This document shows positions 42,047 through 51,537 of a DNA stretch of 64,000 nucleotides, piece by piece. A model generated the notes under the pieces. That model saw nothing but the letters and a program-made list of their open reading frames with translations. It ran no database searches and had not been told where the DNA came from. This stretch comes from Oscillospiraceae bacterium (lineage in GTDB: Bacteria > Bacillota > Clostridia > Oscillospirales > Ruminococcaceae), in assembly GCA_029007035.1 (NCBI GenBank), contig JAQXHC010000049.1, forward strand, positions 44,841 to 108,840, read 5' to 3'. Each line of letters begins with the position of its first letter. Within the stretch, counting starts at the first letter, position 1. A program made the position numbers and the translations under genes.

Positions 42047-43363
42047 ATGAGCTTAAAATCCACAACAAAAACAGACGTTAACACAACTGAGCTGGTGCTT
42101 TCAATCGACGGAGCAACTTTCGAGAATGCCGTTGAAAAGGCTTATCAGAGACAGAAGAAAAATATTCAGATCAAGGGTTTCCGCAAGGGAAAGGTTTCAA
42201 GAAAGCTTGCTGAAAAGGAATTCGGCGAGGGCGTTTTCTATGAGGATGCTATCAACAGCCTTCTCGGTCCTGAGCTTGACGCAGCTATTTCTGAGACTAA
42301 GCTTGAGCTTGTTGACAGACCTAATGTTGAAATTCTTTCAATTGATAAGGAACAGGGTGTTGAAATCAAAGCTGTATGCGTTACAAAGCCCGTTATCGAA
42401 ATTGCTGATTATAAGGGAATAAAGGCTTCAAAGATTGTCAAGGATATAACCGACGAGGATATCGACAGACAGGTTGAGATCATCAGAAAGAAGAACGCAC
42501 GTATTGTATCTGTTGATGACAGAGCTGCTCAGATGGACGACGAGGTTACTATCGACTTTGAGGGATTCTTCGGCGACGAGCCTTTCGAGGGCGGCAAGGG
42601 CGAGGATCATCCTCTCCGTCTTGGCAGCGGTCAGTTCATCCCCGGATTTGAAGATCAGATCGTTGGTCATAACATCGGCGATGAGTTTGACGTAAATGTT
42701 ACATTCCCCGAGGACTATCAGATGACTGACTATGCAGGCAAGGAAGCAACATTCAAGTGTAAGCTCAAGGCTATCAGCTATGAGGAGCTTCCTGAAATCA
42801 ACGACGATCTCGTTAAGGACGCTACAGAGTTCGATACCGTTGACGAATACCGTGCTGACATTAAATCAAAGCTTGAGGAGGCAGCTGTTAAGCAGGCTGA
42901 CGCTTCATTTGAGAATCAGCTTCTCAATACAATCATCGAAAAGGTTGAAACTCCTATTCCTAATTGTATGTATGAGCAGAGAATCAACAACCTTGTCCGC
43001 ACTTTTGAACAGCAGCTCCAGCAGCAGGGCATGGATCTCAAGCTCTACTTCCAGTACACGGGAATGGATATGGATTCATTCAGAGAGACCTACAGAGAGA
43101 GAGCTGTCAACGAGGTCAAGCTTCGTCTTGCTCTTGAAAAAATTGCAGAGCTTGAAAATATTGAGGCTTCCGAGGAAGAAATCAATAACGGTCTTACTGA
43201 GATTGCAAATGCCAACAACATGGATGTCGAGACAGTTAAGAACTTCATTCCGATGAATGACTACATTACAGATATCAAGGTTCAGAAGGCAGTTGAGCTT
43301 ATCAAGGAAAATGCCGTAGTTGACAACACAATCGAGGAAAAGACAGAATCCGACGCAGAATAA
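42047..43363 (+). CDS. tig: Trigger factor (ribosome-associated chaperone and peptidyl-prolyl isomerase)
   Basis: 438 residues. The N-terminal ribosome-binding domain contains KGFRKGKVSRKLAEKEFG, a variant of the GFRxGxxP loop that docks on L23. The FKBP-type PPIase domain (about 155-240) reads VTIDFEGFFGDEPFEGGKGED, then FIPGFEDQIVGHNIGDEFDV. The long helical C-terminal chaperone arms follow. GGAGGA lies upstream of ATG 42047. Followed by clpP and clpX, the usual Firmicutes order tig-clpP-clpX. Confidence 0.97.
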   Translation: MSLKSTTKTDVNTTELVLSIDGATFENAVEKAYQRQKKNIQIKGFRKGKVSRKLAEKEFGEGVFYEDAINSLLGPELDAAISETKLELVDRPNVEILSIDKEQGVEIKAVCVTKPVIEIADYKGIKASKIVKDITDEDIDRQVEIIRKKNARIVSVDDRAAQMDDEVTIDFEGFFGDEPFEGGKGEDHPLRLGSGQFIPGFEDQIVGHNIGDEFDVNVTFPEDYQMTDYAGKEATFKCKLKAISYEELPEINDDLVKDATEFDTVDEYRADIKSKLEEAAVKQADASFENQLLNTIIEKVETPIPNCMYEQRINNLVRTFEQQLQQQGMDLKLYFQYTGMDMDSFRETYRERAVNEVKLRLALEKIAELENIEASEEEINNGLTEIANANNMDVETVKNFIPMNDYITDIKVQKAVELIKENAVVDNTIEEKTESDAE

Positions 43364-43387
43364 GATAATCAAAGAAACAAATTCATT

Positions 43388-43418
43388 TTGTCCCACAGCT
43401 CTTGTGGGACAAGCGTTT
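43388..43418 (+). terminator. Stem-loop between tig and clpP
   Basis: TTGTCCCACA and TGTGGGACAA form a perfect 10-bp stem with a 5-base loop, followed by GCGTTTTT. It is probably a partial terminator that lowers clpP-clpX readthrough. Confidence 0.75.
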
Positions 43419-43438
43419 TTAAAGAAAGGACGATGAAT

Positions 43439-44029
43439 ATGAGCAGTTTAGTACCATACGTTGTTGAACAGACCAGCAGAGGAGAGCGTTCTTACGATAT
43501 CTTTTCCCGTCTTCTCAATGACAGAATCATTATGCTTTCAGATCAGGTAAACGATGCAACCGCAAGCCTTGTTGTTGCACAGCTGCTTTACCTTGAAAGT
43601 CAGGATACGGAAAAGGATATCTCATTGTATATAAACAGTCCCGGCGGTTCAATTACAGCGGGAATGGCTATATACGATACGATGCAGTATATCAAGTGTG
43701 ACGTTTCCACAATCTGCATAGGTATGGCTGCCTCAATGGGAGCATTTCTCCTTGCGGCAGGCGCAAAGGGCAAGAGATATGCTCTGCCGAACAGTGAGAT
43801 CATGATTCATCAGCCGCTTATTTCGGGAGGTCTTTCGGGACAGTGCACCGATATTAAAATCCAGTCTGACCATCTTGTCAGAATTCGTCAGAGAATGAAC
43901 GAAATGCTTGCCGAGAATACCGGCAAACCTCTTGAACAGATTCAGATCGATACCGAGCGTGATAACTATATGTCAGCTCAGGAAGCTTGTGAATATGGTC
44001 TTATCGACAAGGTAATCACAAAAAGGTAG
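43439..44029 (+). CDS. clpP: ATP-dependent Clp protease proteolytic subunit ClpP
   Basis: 196-residue serine protease subunit that forms tetradecameric barrels. The catalytic Ser is in [19 protein letters not shown], His in [10 protein letters not shown], and Asp in the [13 protein letters not shown] segment. The N-terminus [26 protein letters not shown] is typical. ATG 43439 is chosen because AAGGA lies eight bases before it; ATG 43433 would be too close. clpX follows after 8 bases. Confidence 0.98.
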   Translation: MSSLVPYVVEQTSRGERSYDIFSRLLNDRIIMLSDQVNDATASLVVAQLLYLESQDTEKDISLYINSPGGSITAGMAIYDTMQYIKCDVSTICIGMAASMGAFLLAAGAKGKRYALPNSEIMIHQPLISGGLSGQCTDIKIQSDHLVRIRQRMNEMLAENTGKPLEQIQIDTERDNYMSAQEACEYGLIDKVITKR

Positions 44030-44037
44030 GGATTTGG

Positions 44038-45327
44038 ATGGATGAGAATTTTAAGTCCTGCAGTTTTTGCGGCAAGGGTGAAAATAAGGTTCACAGTATG
44101 TTTTCAGCAGGCACATCGAATATATGCGACGAGTGTGTATGCTACTGCTATGAAATGATTTTTGGACCCGGCGTCGCAAAAGCTCAGAGAAAAGCAGCTA
44201 AACCCAAAGAGGATAATTCTCTTTCTTCAATGAAGCTGCTCAAGCCGCTGGAAATAAAGAATTTCCTCGACGAGTATGTTATCGGTCAGGACGAGGCGAA
44301 AATTTCACTTTCAGTAGCTGTTTACAATCATTATAAGCGGATTATGAGCCAGGATGACAGCTCGTCTGATAAGGACGACGACGTTGAGCTTCAGAAGAGC
44401 AACGTGCTTCTCCTCGGACCTACGGGTGTCGGAAAGACATTCCTTGCACAGACACTTGCGAAGCTTCTGAATGTGCCGTTTGCAATTGCCGATGCTACAA
44501 CGATTACCGAAGCAGGCTATGTCGGCGACGATGTGGAAAATGTACTGCTCAGACTTATCCAGGCAGCGGATTACGACGTAAAGGCGGCAGAACGCGGAAT
44601 TATCTACATCGATGAGATTGATAAAATTGCCAGAAAGTCAGAAAATACATCTCTAACCCGTGATGTAAGCGGTGAAGGTGTACAGCAGGCTCTGCTCAAA
44701 ATTATTGAAGGAACAGTTTCAAACGTACCTCCTCAGGGCGGCAGAAAGCATCCGAATCAGGAGGTTATACAGATCAACACTAAAAATATCCTCTTTATCT
44801 GCGGAGGAGCCTTTGACGGTCTCGAGAAGCAGATTCAGAAGCGTATCGGCAAAGCTCCGATAGGCTTCGGCGGCGAAATACAGTCGCATAAAGAGGAGAA
44901 GAATAACATCTTCAAGAAGGTTATTCCGAAAGACCTTATCAAATTTGGTATGGTGCCCGAATTTATCGGCCGTCTGCCTGTTCTTACGGTCCTTGACGAG
45001 CTTGACGAGCCGTCGCTGGTAAGGATTCTTACCGAGCCGAAAAATGCTCTTATCAAGCAGTATAAGAAGCTTTTCGGTTATGATGATATTGAGCTTGAAA
45101 TTGAGGACGATGCCCTTGAAGAAATTGCACGCAAGGCTATCGTTCAGAAAACAGGAGCACGCGGTCTCCGTTCAATTCTGGAGGAAATTCTGATGAACAC
45201 CATGTTCACAGTACCTTCTGACGGCAGTATCGCCAAGGTAGTGGTTACAGCCGACTGCGTAAGCGGAGAAGCTCAGCCTACTCTGATAAACAGACGAAAT
45301 AAGGTTGTAACGCTTTCGGTTAAATAA
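44038..45327 (+). CDS. clpX: ATP-dependent Clp protease ATP-binding subunit ClpX
   Basis: 429-residue AAA+ unfoldase partner of ClpP. The N-terminal zinc-binding domain has [19 protein letters not shown]. Walker A is [17 protein letters not shown], Walker B is [12 protein letters not shown], the IGF-type loop that docks ClpP is seen as [11 protein letters not shown], and sensor and arginine-finger residues are in EFIGRLPVL and [12 protein letters not shown]. Complete. Ends at 45327 before a strong hairpin terminator. Confidence 0.98.
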   Translation: MDENFKSCSFCGKGENKVHSMFSAGTSNICDECVCYCYEMIFGPGVAKAQRKAAKPKEDNSLSSMKLLKPLEIKNFLDEYVIGQDEAKISLSVAVYNHYKRIMSQDDSSSDKDDDVELQKSNVLLLGPTGVGKTFLAQTLAKLLNVPFAIADATTITEAGYVGDDVENVLLRLIQAADYDVKAAERGIIYIDEIDKIARKSENTSLTRDVSGEGVQQALLKIIEGTVSNVPPQGGRKHPNQEVIQINTKNILFICGGAFDGLEKQIQKRIGKAPIGFGGEIQSHKEEKNNIFKKVIPKDLIKFGMVPEFIGRLPVLTVLDELDEPSLVRILTEPKNALIKQYKKLFGYDDIELEIEDDALEEIARKAIVQKTGARGLRSILEEILMNTMFTVPSDGSIAKVVVTADCVSGEAQPTLINRRNKVVTLSVK

Positions 45328-45374
45328 AAAACTGTATATAGTGATTATAATAAAGTGGTAAGAATGCCCTTTAT

Positions 45375-45451
45375 AGACCAACGGTCAGTGCAACAGCATA
45401 TGTCTGCTTTTCCGGGCGGAGTGCTGCTGAGAGAGCCGTTGGTCTTTTTTC
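45375..45451 (+). terminator. Long hairpin terminator after clpX
   Basis: AGACCAACGG (45375-45384) pairs with CCGTTGGTCT (45436-45445) around about 50 inner bases that can partly extend the helix (CAACAGCAT against GTGCTGCTG). A T run follows. A small RNA or SRP RNA was considered but its core motif is absent. Confidence 0.85.
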
Positions 45452-45514
45452 TTTAATTCAATTCGGTATTCAGGTATTATACGGAATTGTCTTTATACGC
45501 CGCTGCCTGTAATA

Positions 45515-45543
45515 TTGACAATATGTTTCATTTATGTTACAAT
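45515..45543 (+). promoter_or_regulatory. Promoter of the GH5 cellulase gene
   Basis: TTGACA at 45515-45520, 17-base spacer, TACAAT at 45538-45543, 37 bases before ATG 45581. Confidence 0.85.
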
Positions 45544-45580
45544 AAATATAGCGTAAAAAAATGAAAAAGGAGTGATTCTG

Positions 45581-47191
45581 ATGAAAAAAACTATGCTGAA
45601 AAAGCTTGCAGCAATTGCAGCTGCTTCGGGAATAATAGCAGCAGGGACAGCGGGAAGAATGCCTGTATCAGAGGTCAGCGCCGTTCCTGACGAGTATCAT
45701 GACGACTGGCTTCATGTTGAGGGAACCCAGATTCTGGACATGAACGGCAACCCTGTATGGCTCACAGGCTGTAACTGGTTTGGCTACAACGTAGGCAGCC
45801 AGGTGTTTGACGGCGTATGGTCGCAGAATATGCATGAAATGCTGAATCAGATAGCCGACCACGGCTTCAATCTGCTGAGAGTTCCGATGTCAACAGAGCT
45901 TCTGCTGCAGTGGAAAAACGGTGACCCCGACCCTGCACCGCCGAAAGTAAACGAGTACAGTAATCCCGAGCTTACTATTGAGGGAGTCGAGGGCGGAACG
46001 GTCATGTACAGTTTTGATATCTGGAATTATGCCGTTGAATGGTGCCGCGAAAACGGAATAAAAATCATGATAGATATTCACTGTGCCGAAACGGCTTCAG
46101 CAGGACATCAGGTAAGCCTTTGGTACACGGATAAATTCAGCACCGAGGATTGGTACGAGGCTCTTGAATGGGTTGCTGATTACTACAAGGACGACGACAC
46201 AATTATTGCGATCGACTTGAAAAACGAGCCTCACGGAACAGCTGACACTCCGGATCTGATGGCAAAATGGGATGATTCAACCGATCCAAATAACTGGAAA
46301 TATGCTGCTGAAGGAGCTGCCGCTGCTGTATTCAGAGGTAATCCGAATTTGCTTGTAATGGTTGAAGGAACAGAAGTGTATCCCCGTGAGGAATACGACT
46401 GGACATATCAGAATATAGACTATTCGCGCTATCCGTTCAGCTATTACTACCATACATGGTGGGGAGCAAATTTCCGGGGCGCTCGTGAATTCCCGATTGA
46501 TCTCGGTGAACATCAGGATAAGCTTGTATACTCTCCTCACGACTACGGACCGCTTGTTTTTGAGCAGACATGGTTTGAGGGTGATTTTACTAAGGAGACT
46601 CTTCTTGAAGATTGCTGGTACGATAACTGGTTTTATTTGCAGGATGAGGGAGTCGCACCTCTGCTTATCGGCGAATGGGGCGGTTTTATCGACGAAGAGC
46701 ATGACACCGACGGCAAAAATACGAAGTGGATGCTTTATCTTCGTGAACTGATTATCGACAATAAAATCAATCATACATTCTGGTGCTTCAACGAAAATTC
46801 CGGAGATACCGGCGGACTCGTTTACGACAATTTCGGAAAATGGGACGAGGAGAAGTATGCTCTTGTTGAAAAAGCACTCTGGCAGGATGAAAGCGGAAAG
46901 TTCATCAGTCTTGACCATAAGATTCCTCTCGGAAAGTCGGGCAACGGCATCTCGCTGTCGGACTATTATTCCGGCGGAACAAATACAGGATCTGATGTTA
47001 TTTCCGGTGACGTCAACGATGATAAGCTGGTCAATTCCATGGATTCCGTAATTATGAGGAAATATCTGTTCGGTTCGGACGATAAGGCAGTGAATATCAA
47101 CACTGTGAATGCAGATATGAACTCTGACAGTGAAGTAGGCATAGCTGACCTGGTAATTCTCCACAAGTACCTGCTTCAAAGAACGTCATGA
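45581..47191 (+). CDS. Secreted GH5 endoglucanase with C-terminal dockerin
   Basis: 536-residue exported cellulase. Signal peptide in residues 1-35; glycoside hydrolase family 5 domain about 40-440. The acid/base Glu216 lies in AIDLKNEPHG and the nucleophile Glu365 in LLIGEWGGFI; HTWWGANFRGA and YSPHDYGPLV are typical of the GH5_1 type. A Gly/Ser/Thr linker leads to a dockerin (about 475-536) with two calcium loops, GDVNDDKLVNSMDSVIM and ADMNSDSEVGIADLVIL, for cellulosome attachment. ATG 45581 follows AGGAG. It has its own promoter. The stop overlaps the start of an unknown small gene (ATGA). Confidence 0.96.
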   Translation: MKKTMLKKLAAIAAASGIIAAGTAGRMPVSEVSAVPDEYHDDWLHVEGTQILDMNGNPVWLTGCNWFGYNVGSQVFDGVWSQNMHEMLNQIADHGFNLLRVPMSTELLLQWKNGDPDPAPPKVNEYSNPELTIEGVEGGTVMYSFDIWNYAVEWCRENGIKIMIDIHCAETASAGHQVSLWYTDKFSTEDWYEALEWVADYYKDDDTIIAIDLKNEPHGTADTPDLMAKWDDSTDPNNWKYAAEGAAAAVFRGNPNLLVMVEGTEVYPREEYDWTYQNIDYSRYPFSYYYHTWWGANFRGAREFPIDLGEHQDKLVYSPHDYGPLVFEQTWFEGDFTKETLLEDCWYDNWFYLQDEGVAPLLIGEWGGFIDEEHDTDGKNTKWMLYLRELIIDNKINHTFWCFNENSGDTGGLVYDNFGKWDEEKYALVEKALWQDESGKFISLDHKIPLGKSGNGISLSDYYSGGTNTGSDVISGDVNDDKLVNSMDSVIMRKYLFGSDDKAVNINTVNADMNSDSEVGIADLVILHKYLLQRTS

Positions 47192-47547
47192 GCATGGGCT
47201 ATGAGGGCAGTATGTACTATACTCATCAAAAAAACGGATACCTTTACTATAAGTACGCTGTCATAAACAAGAATTTTGAATGCAGTGCGAAGCGCGGATT
47301 CGTTTACGACGGAGCAATCGCGATTGACAAGGCATTCCTGCTTTATACGACCGCCAGTCTCGCTGACGGTCTGAAACTGGGGAGAGTACGTATGAAACGA
47401 CTGTGTTCAGAATCAATGTATTTCAGGCTTTATCCCGCTGATACGGGAGATAAGTTCGAGAAGATCACACTTGCAATGCTGGCCAGACTGATAGAACATT
47501 GCAGACGTGAGGAAAAGGTTATTGAGCAATGCTCAGCCGCACTATAA
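47188..47547 (+). CDS. Hypothetical protein coupled to the GH5 gene
   Basis: 119 residues, MSMGYEGSMYYTHQKNGYLY onward, rich in Tyr and Lys in the first half, with basic patches (MKRLCSESMYFRLYP) and no signal peptide or membrane helix. I do not recognise it. Its ATG overlaps the cellulase stop by four bases, so it is expected to be translated from the same message even though the cellulase is exported and this protein appears cytoplasmic. Codon use resembles its neighbours, which supports a real gene. Confidence 0.6.
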   Translation: MSMGYEGSMYYTHQKNGYLYYKYAVINKNFECSAKRGFVYDGAIAIDKAFLLYTTASLADGLKLGRVRMKRLCSESMYFRLYPADTGDKFEKITLAMLARLIEHCRREEKVIEQCSAAL

Positions 47548-47673
47548 TGTTTCGTTTTTCTGCTCAGGGAGTATTTATACCAGAGCGTGTTCACACAAAA
47601 ATAGAACGCACTTAAAATTCCGTTTTCCGGGAAAATGGGGCAATAACTTTAATCATATCGGAGGTATTATAAT

Positions 47674-49278
47674 TTGATTACTGTATCGGACGTAAGCGTG
47701 CAGTTCGGCGGTTCGACGCTGTTCAAAAACGTAAATCTGAAATTCACCAACGGCAACTGCTACGGAGTTATCGGCGCAAACGGAGCAGGCAAATCTACAT
47801 TTCTCAGGATTCTCTGCGGCGAGCTTGAACCTGCTTCGGGTGAGGTTGTAAAGCCTAAGGAGGAGCGCCTGAGTGTTTTGAAGCAGGATCACTTCGCCTT
47901 TGACGAATACACCGTTCTCGACACGGTAATTATGGGAAATCCCCGTCTTTATGAGATAATGCAGGAAAAGGACGCACTCTATGCTAAGGAAGATTTTTCC
48001 GATGAGGACGGAGTGCGCGCGTCGGAGCTTGAAGCGGAATTTGCTGAACTGAACGGATGGGAAGCCGAGTCCGACGCTTCAAAGCTGATACAGGGACTCG
48101 GACTGTCCGAGGATATTCTTTATTCACAGATGTCATCGCTTTCGGGCAATGAAAAGGTGAAAATCCTGCTTGCACAGGCACTTTTCGGTAATCCCGACAT
48201 AATCCTCCTCGACGAGCCGACAAACCATCTTGACATCGACGCTGTAAAATGGCTTGAAGAATTTCTCTCCGAGTATTTCGGAACAGTAATCGTCGTTTCC
48301 CATGACCGTCATTTTCTCAACAATGTCTGCACACACATAGTCGATATCGACTACAACAAGATTAAGATGTACGTCGGAAACTACGAATTCTGGTACGAAT
48401 CAAGCCAGCTTATTCAGCGTATGATTAAGCAGCAGAACAAGAAAACCGAGGAAAAAATCAAGGAGCTGAAGTCCTTTATAGAGCGGTTTTCAGCGAATAA
48501 ATCAAAGTCAAATCAGGCGACCTCACGCCGTAAGCTCATTGAAAAGCTGACCGTTGAGGAACTTCCGGCGTCGAGCAGGCGTTATCCGTTCATCGGCTTT
48601 GATATCGACCGTGAGCTTGGCAAGGATATCCTGCAGGTCGACGGAATTTCCAAAACCGTAGACGGAGTAAAGCTCCTTGATAATGTAAGCTTTACTCTTG
48701 GCAGAACAGACAAGGTTGCATTTATTGGCGAAAGCGAACAGGCTATTACTATGCTCTTCAAGATACTCATGGAGGAGGAGCAGCCTGATTCGGGTACGTT
48801 CAAATGGGGAGTATCCGTTTCGACCTCATATATGCCGGTAGATACGGGAGAATATTTCAATGGATGTGAACTGTCGATTCTTGACTGGATTCGCCAATAC
48901 TCCGTAAAGGACGAGACAGAGACCTATCTCCGCGGTTTTCTCGGACGTATGCTGTTCTCCGGAGACGACGTTTACAAGCCGGTAAATGTGCTTTCAGGAG
49001 GCGAAAAGGTGAGATGTATGTTTTCACGAATGATGCTTTTCGGCTCGAATGTGCTTGTGCTTGACCGTCCGACAAATCATCTTGACCTTGAGAGTATAAC
49101 CGCAGTAAATAACGGTCTGATCAACTTCAAGGGCGTTGTTCTGCTCGCATCTCACGACCACGAGATTATGCAGACCACAGCGAACAGGATTATTGAGATC
49201 ACGTCTGACGGATGTATTGACAGACAGGGAACCTACGAGGAATTCATTGAATTCAAGAAAAAACTGAACGAAAAATAA
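47674..49278 (+). CDS. ABC-F ATPase, YbiT-like, with degenerate second ATP site
   Basis: 534-residue soluble ABC-F protein (translation factor family; tandem ABC domains, no membrane part). The opening TVSDVSVQFGGSTLFKNVNL matches YbiT. The first site is intact: Walker A GANGAGKS at residues 34-41, Walker B with LLDEPTNHLDID. In the second, the Walker A position reads IGESEQAITM (about 351-360), lacking GK(S/T), and Walker B reads VLDRPTNHLD, with Arg in place of the catalytic Glu. The linker contains ERFSANKSKSNQATSRRK. TTG start at 47674 with GGAGG eight bases upstream. Probably ribosome-associated; only one nucleotide site appears catalytic. Confidence 0.93.
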   Translation: MITVSDVSVQFGGSTLFKNVNLKFTNGNCYGVIGANGAGKSTFLRILCGELEPASGEVVKPKEERLSVLKQDHFAFDEYTVLDTVIMGNPRLYEIMQEKDALYAKEDFSDEDGVRASELEAEFAELNGWEAESDASKLIQGLGLSEDILYSQMSSLSGNEKVKILLAQALFGNPDIILLDEPTNHLDIDAVKWLEEFLSEYFGTVIVVSHDRHFLNNVCTHIVDIDYNKIKMYVGNYEFWYESSQLIQRMIKQQNKKTEEKIKELKSFIERFSANKSKSNQATSRRKLIEKLTVEELPASSRRYPFIGFDIDRELGKDILQVDGISKTVDGVKLLDNVSFTLGRTDKVAFIGESEQAITMLFKILMEEEQPDSGTFKWGVSVSTSYMPVDTGEYFNGCELSILDWIRQYSVKDETETYLRGFLGRMLFSGDDVYKPVNVLSGGEKVRCMFSRMMLFGSNVLVLDRPTNHLDLESITAVNNGLINFKGVVLLASHDHEIMQTTANRIIEITSDGCIDRQGTYEEFIEFKKKLNEK

Positions 49279-49292
49279 ACTATCAGATATGC

Positions 49293-49344
49293 TAAATTAA
49301 ATCGCCGTACACTGCCTTTTGGCTGTGTACGGCGATTTAATTTA
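49293..49344. terminator. Twenty-base-pair perfect hairpin between convergent genes
   Basis: The arms 49294-49312 and 49325-49343 are perfect complements and extend one more pair outward; the loop is 12 bases. AT-rich ends (AAATTAAA and TTTAATTT) let it act as a terminator for both the ABC-F gene and the leftward polyamine operon. Confidence 0.88.
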
Positions 49345-49504
49345 GGCGTGTTGACACTAAAGTCATTCGCACGTATTTTCGGCAAATTTTGCCGATAACT
49401 GCGTTAAAAATCCTTACCGTGCGACAGCACTCCTGTGTATTATTGCCTTGTTCTCGGCAAAAAAATGCTTGAAAATCCGCACGCCAACTTAGTGTCAACA
49501 CGCC
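49345..49504. mobile_element. Inverted-repeat miniature element, copy C (160 bp)
   Basis: Perfect 16-bp terminal inverted repeats GGCGTGTTGACACTAA (49345-49360) and its complement (49489-49504). The interior block at 49381-49415 (CAAATTTTGCCG, then ACTGCGTTAAAAAT) matches element A in reverse orientation. No coding capacity. It directly abuts the large hairpin. Confidence 0.65.
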
Positions 49505-49541
49505 CAAAACTATTAAACTTCTGTCATTTCGTTACAGTGTT

Positions 49542-50420
49542 TTATTTTTCGGAGATTATTTTGTAGCTGGAGGGACGTCTGTCGCGGAAAAGTCCCCATT
49601 CAAGACGGGCTTCATTAATTGCTTCGAGGTCGAAGGTATGGATGAGAACATCGTCACCGTTTCTGGGCGATGAGCAGACAATTTCGCCCGTTTCATCGGT
49701 GATGAATGACGAGCCGTAAAAGCACAGTGATGAGCTTTGGTTGCCGTTTTCTTTGCAGGGAATGACTTTTTCCGTACCATAACGATTGGCGGCAATGACC
49801 GGAACGATATTTGAAGCCGCGTGTCCCTGCATACATCTGCGCCAATGGTTCATGCTGTCGCAGCCGAGAATCGGTTCAGAGCCGATAGCAGTGGGGTAGA
49901 AAATCAGCTCCGCACCGCCGATAGCAAGCGCTCTTGCGGTTTCAGGAAACCACTGATCCCAGCAGATTCCGCATCCGATGCGACCAAACTGCGTGTCAAA
50001 TACGCGGAAACCGGTGTCGCCGGGAGTGAAATAAAATTTTTCCTGATAAAAATGGTCGTCAGGAATATGAGTTTTTCTGTAAATTCCGAGGAGAGAGCCA
50101 TCGGCGTCGATGATTGCCTCGGAGTTAAACAGTCTGTTACCGTCGCGCTCATAGAAGCTGACGAGGATAACTGCTCCAAGTTCTGCCGCGGCTTTGGAAA
50201 AGTGCTTAACAGCGTCATTTTCGGCGGCTGGCATGGCAAATCCATAGTATTCGTACCGACGTTCCTGACAGAAATACTGCCGCTCGAAAAGCTCAGGAAG
50301 GAGTACGATATTAGCTCCCTTACCGACAGCCTGGCGTACAAGAAGGTCGGCTTTTTTAATGTTTTCGGACGGATTTTCGGTGCAGCTCATCTGCACAGCC
50401 GCCACAGTTACGTTACGCAT
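49542..50420 (-). CDS. aguB: N-carbamoylputrescine amidase AguB
   Basis: 292-residue nitrilase-superfamily enzyme that hydrolyses N-carbamoylputrescine to putrescine, CO2 and ammonia. The catalytic triad is visible: Glu in IVLLPELFERQYFCQ, Lys in GIYRKTHIPDDHFYQEKFYF, and Cys in GCGICWDQWFPETARA. The HIPDDHFYQEK stretch distinguishes AguB from other nitrilases. Last gene of the six-gene polyamine operon; its start overlaps aguA by 8 bases. Confidence 0.96.
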   Translation of the reverse strand: MRNVTVAAVQMSCTENPSENIKKADLLVRQAVGKGANIVLLPELFERQYFCQERRYEYYGFAMPAAENDAVKHFSKAAAELGAVILVSFYERDGNRLFNSEAIIDADGSLLGIYRKTHIPDDHFYQEKFYFTPGDTGFRVFDTQFGRIGCGICWDQWFPETARALAIGGAELIFYPTAIGSEPILGCDSMNHWRRCMQGHAASNIVPVIAANRYGTEKVIPCKENGNQSSSLCFYGSSFITDETGEIVCSSPRNGDDVLIHTFDLEAINEARLEWGLFRDRRPSSYKIISEK

Positions 50421-51537
50421 GTTTCGCTCCTTTCGGTATTTGCTGGGTTATACAGTGAATGTTTCCGCCGCCGACGATGATGTCTCTTGCCGCAACGGGA
50501 ACTATTTTACGTTCCGGACAAAGCTTCGCCATAATTTCAGCGGCAAGCTTGTCGCTTTCGGAATTTTCACCGCCGAATTGCGGCAGAATCACCGAGTTGT
50601 TTGTAAAGTAAAAATTGACATATGAAGCCGCAAGACGCTCTCCGACCTCGCGGACAGCCTCGCCGTCTTCAAATACATAGCCCTCCATATCCGCTTCAGT
50701 TACACGTACAGGATATTCGGGGATTGGGAGCTTGTGAACGGTGATTTTACGTCCTTTTGCGTCTGATTCACGCTGAAGGACTTCCATACACGCCATTGAA
50801 AGCGGATACTGAGGGTCGTATTCGTCGTCAGTCCACGCAAGAACGACCTCTCCGGGACGAATAAATGCACAGACGTTGTCAACGTGTTCGTTTGTTTCGT
50901 CGTTGAAAATCCCCCTCGGAAGCCATATAACCTTGTCCGCGCCGAGACGGCGGCACAGGGTTTCAGTAATTTCTTCCTTGTTCATATGCGGATTTCGTCC
51001 CTTGCTGAGCAGACAGCTTTCCGTTACCATGATCGTACCCTCGCCGTCTGAGTGAATTGCTCCCCCCTCAAGTACGAAATCGTGCGCATCATAGAAGTCG
51101 AAGCCGACTGAATTGCAGAACCGTTCGGCGAGCAGATCGTCCTTGCTCCAGTCGGAGTAAAGACCGTCGTATGTTCCGCCCCATGCGTTGAATTTCCAGT
51201 TGATACCGCGAACCGTGCCGTCTTTTCCGACAACAAAAGTCGGAGCTGTATCTCGTGCCCATGAATCATTCTGAGGTATTTTCACGAATCTTATATTTTC
51301 TGTTCCCGAGAGCATTTCCGCCGCACGCGATTCGGTTTTGTCACTGACAATGACGTAAACTTTTTCATCATCCGCGATCAGCTTGATAATTTCCGTGAAT
51401 TTTTTTGCTGCGGGAACAGCGTCATATGGCCACGAGCCGGGACGCTCAGGGAAAATCATTATACAGCCCTGATGCGGCTCGAATTCGCCGGGCATATGAA
51501 ATCCGTCGGATTTTGCGAGTGTGAAAAGCTTTTTCAT
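50413..51537 (-). CDS. aguA: Agmatine deiminase AguA
   Basis: 374-residue peptidylarginine-deiminase-fold enzyme converting agmatine to N-carbamoylputrescine. EPHQGCIMIFPERPGSWP at the N-terminus, NDSWARDTAPTFVV, FVLEGGAIHSDGEGT and the C-terminal catalytic Cys in GGGNIHCITQQIP are the family hallmarks. It shares one base with nspC and overlaps aguB by 8 bases. It acts on the product of the first gene, the arginine decarboxylase. Confidence 0.97.
   Translation of the reverse strand: MKKLFTLAKSDGFHMPGEFEPHQGCIMIFPERPGSWPYDAVPAAKKFTEIIKLIADDEKVYVIVSDKTESRAAEMLSGTENIRFVKIPQNDSWARDTAPTFVVGKDGTVRGINWKFNAWGGTYDGLYSDWSKDDLLAERFCNSVGFDFYDAHDFVLEGGAIHSDGEGTIMVTESCLLSKGRNPHMNKEEITETLCRRLGADKVIWLPRGIFNDETNEHVDNVCAFIRPGEVVLAWTDDEYDPQYPLSMACMEVLQRESDAKGRKITVHKLPIPEYPVRVTEADMEGYVFEDGEAVREVGERLAASYVNFYFTNNSVILPQFGGENSESDKLAAEIMAKLCPERKIVPVAARDIIVGGGNIHCITQQIPKGAKHA

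Noticed and set aside
45375..45451. Small SRP RNA gene after clpX
   Set aside because: The hairpin size is suggestive, but the GGAAGGAAGCAGCC core of SRP RNA is absent on both strands; a terminator fits better.
46277..47179. Open frame of 300 residues on the minus strand
   Set aside because: Antisense to the GH5-dockerin gene, whose catalytic and calcium motifs are unambiguous.
47560..47640. Fourth copy of the 160-bp element before the ABC-F gene
   Set aside because: GCGTGTTCACAC resembles an element end, but no matching opposite end or interior block is present.
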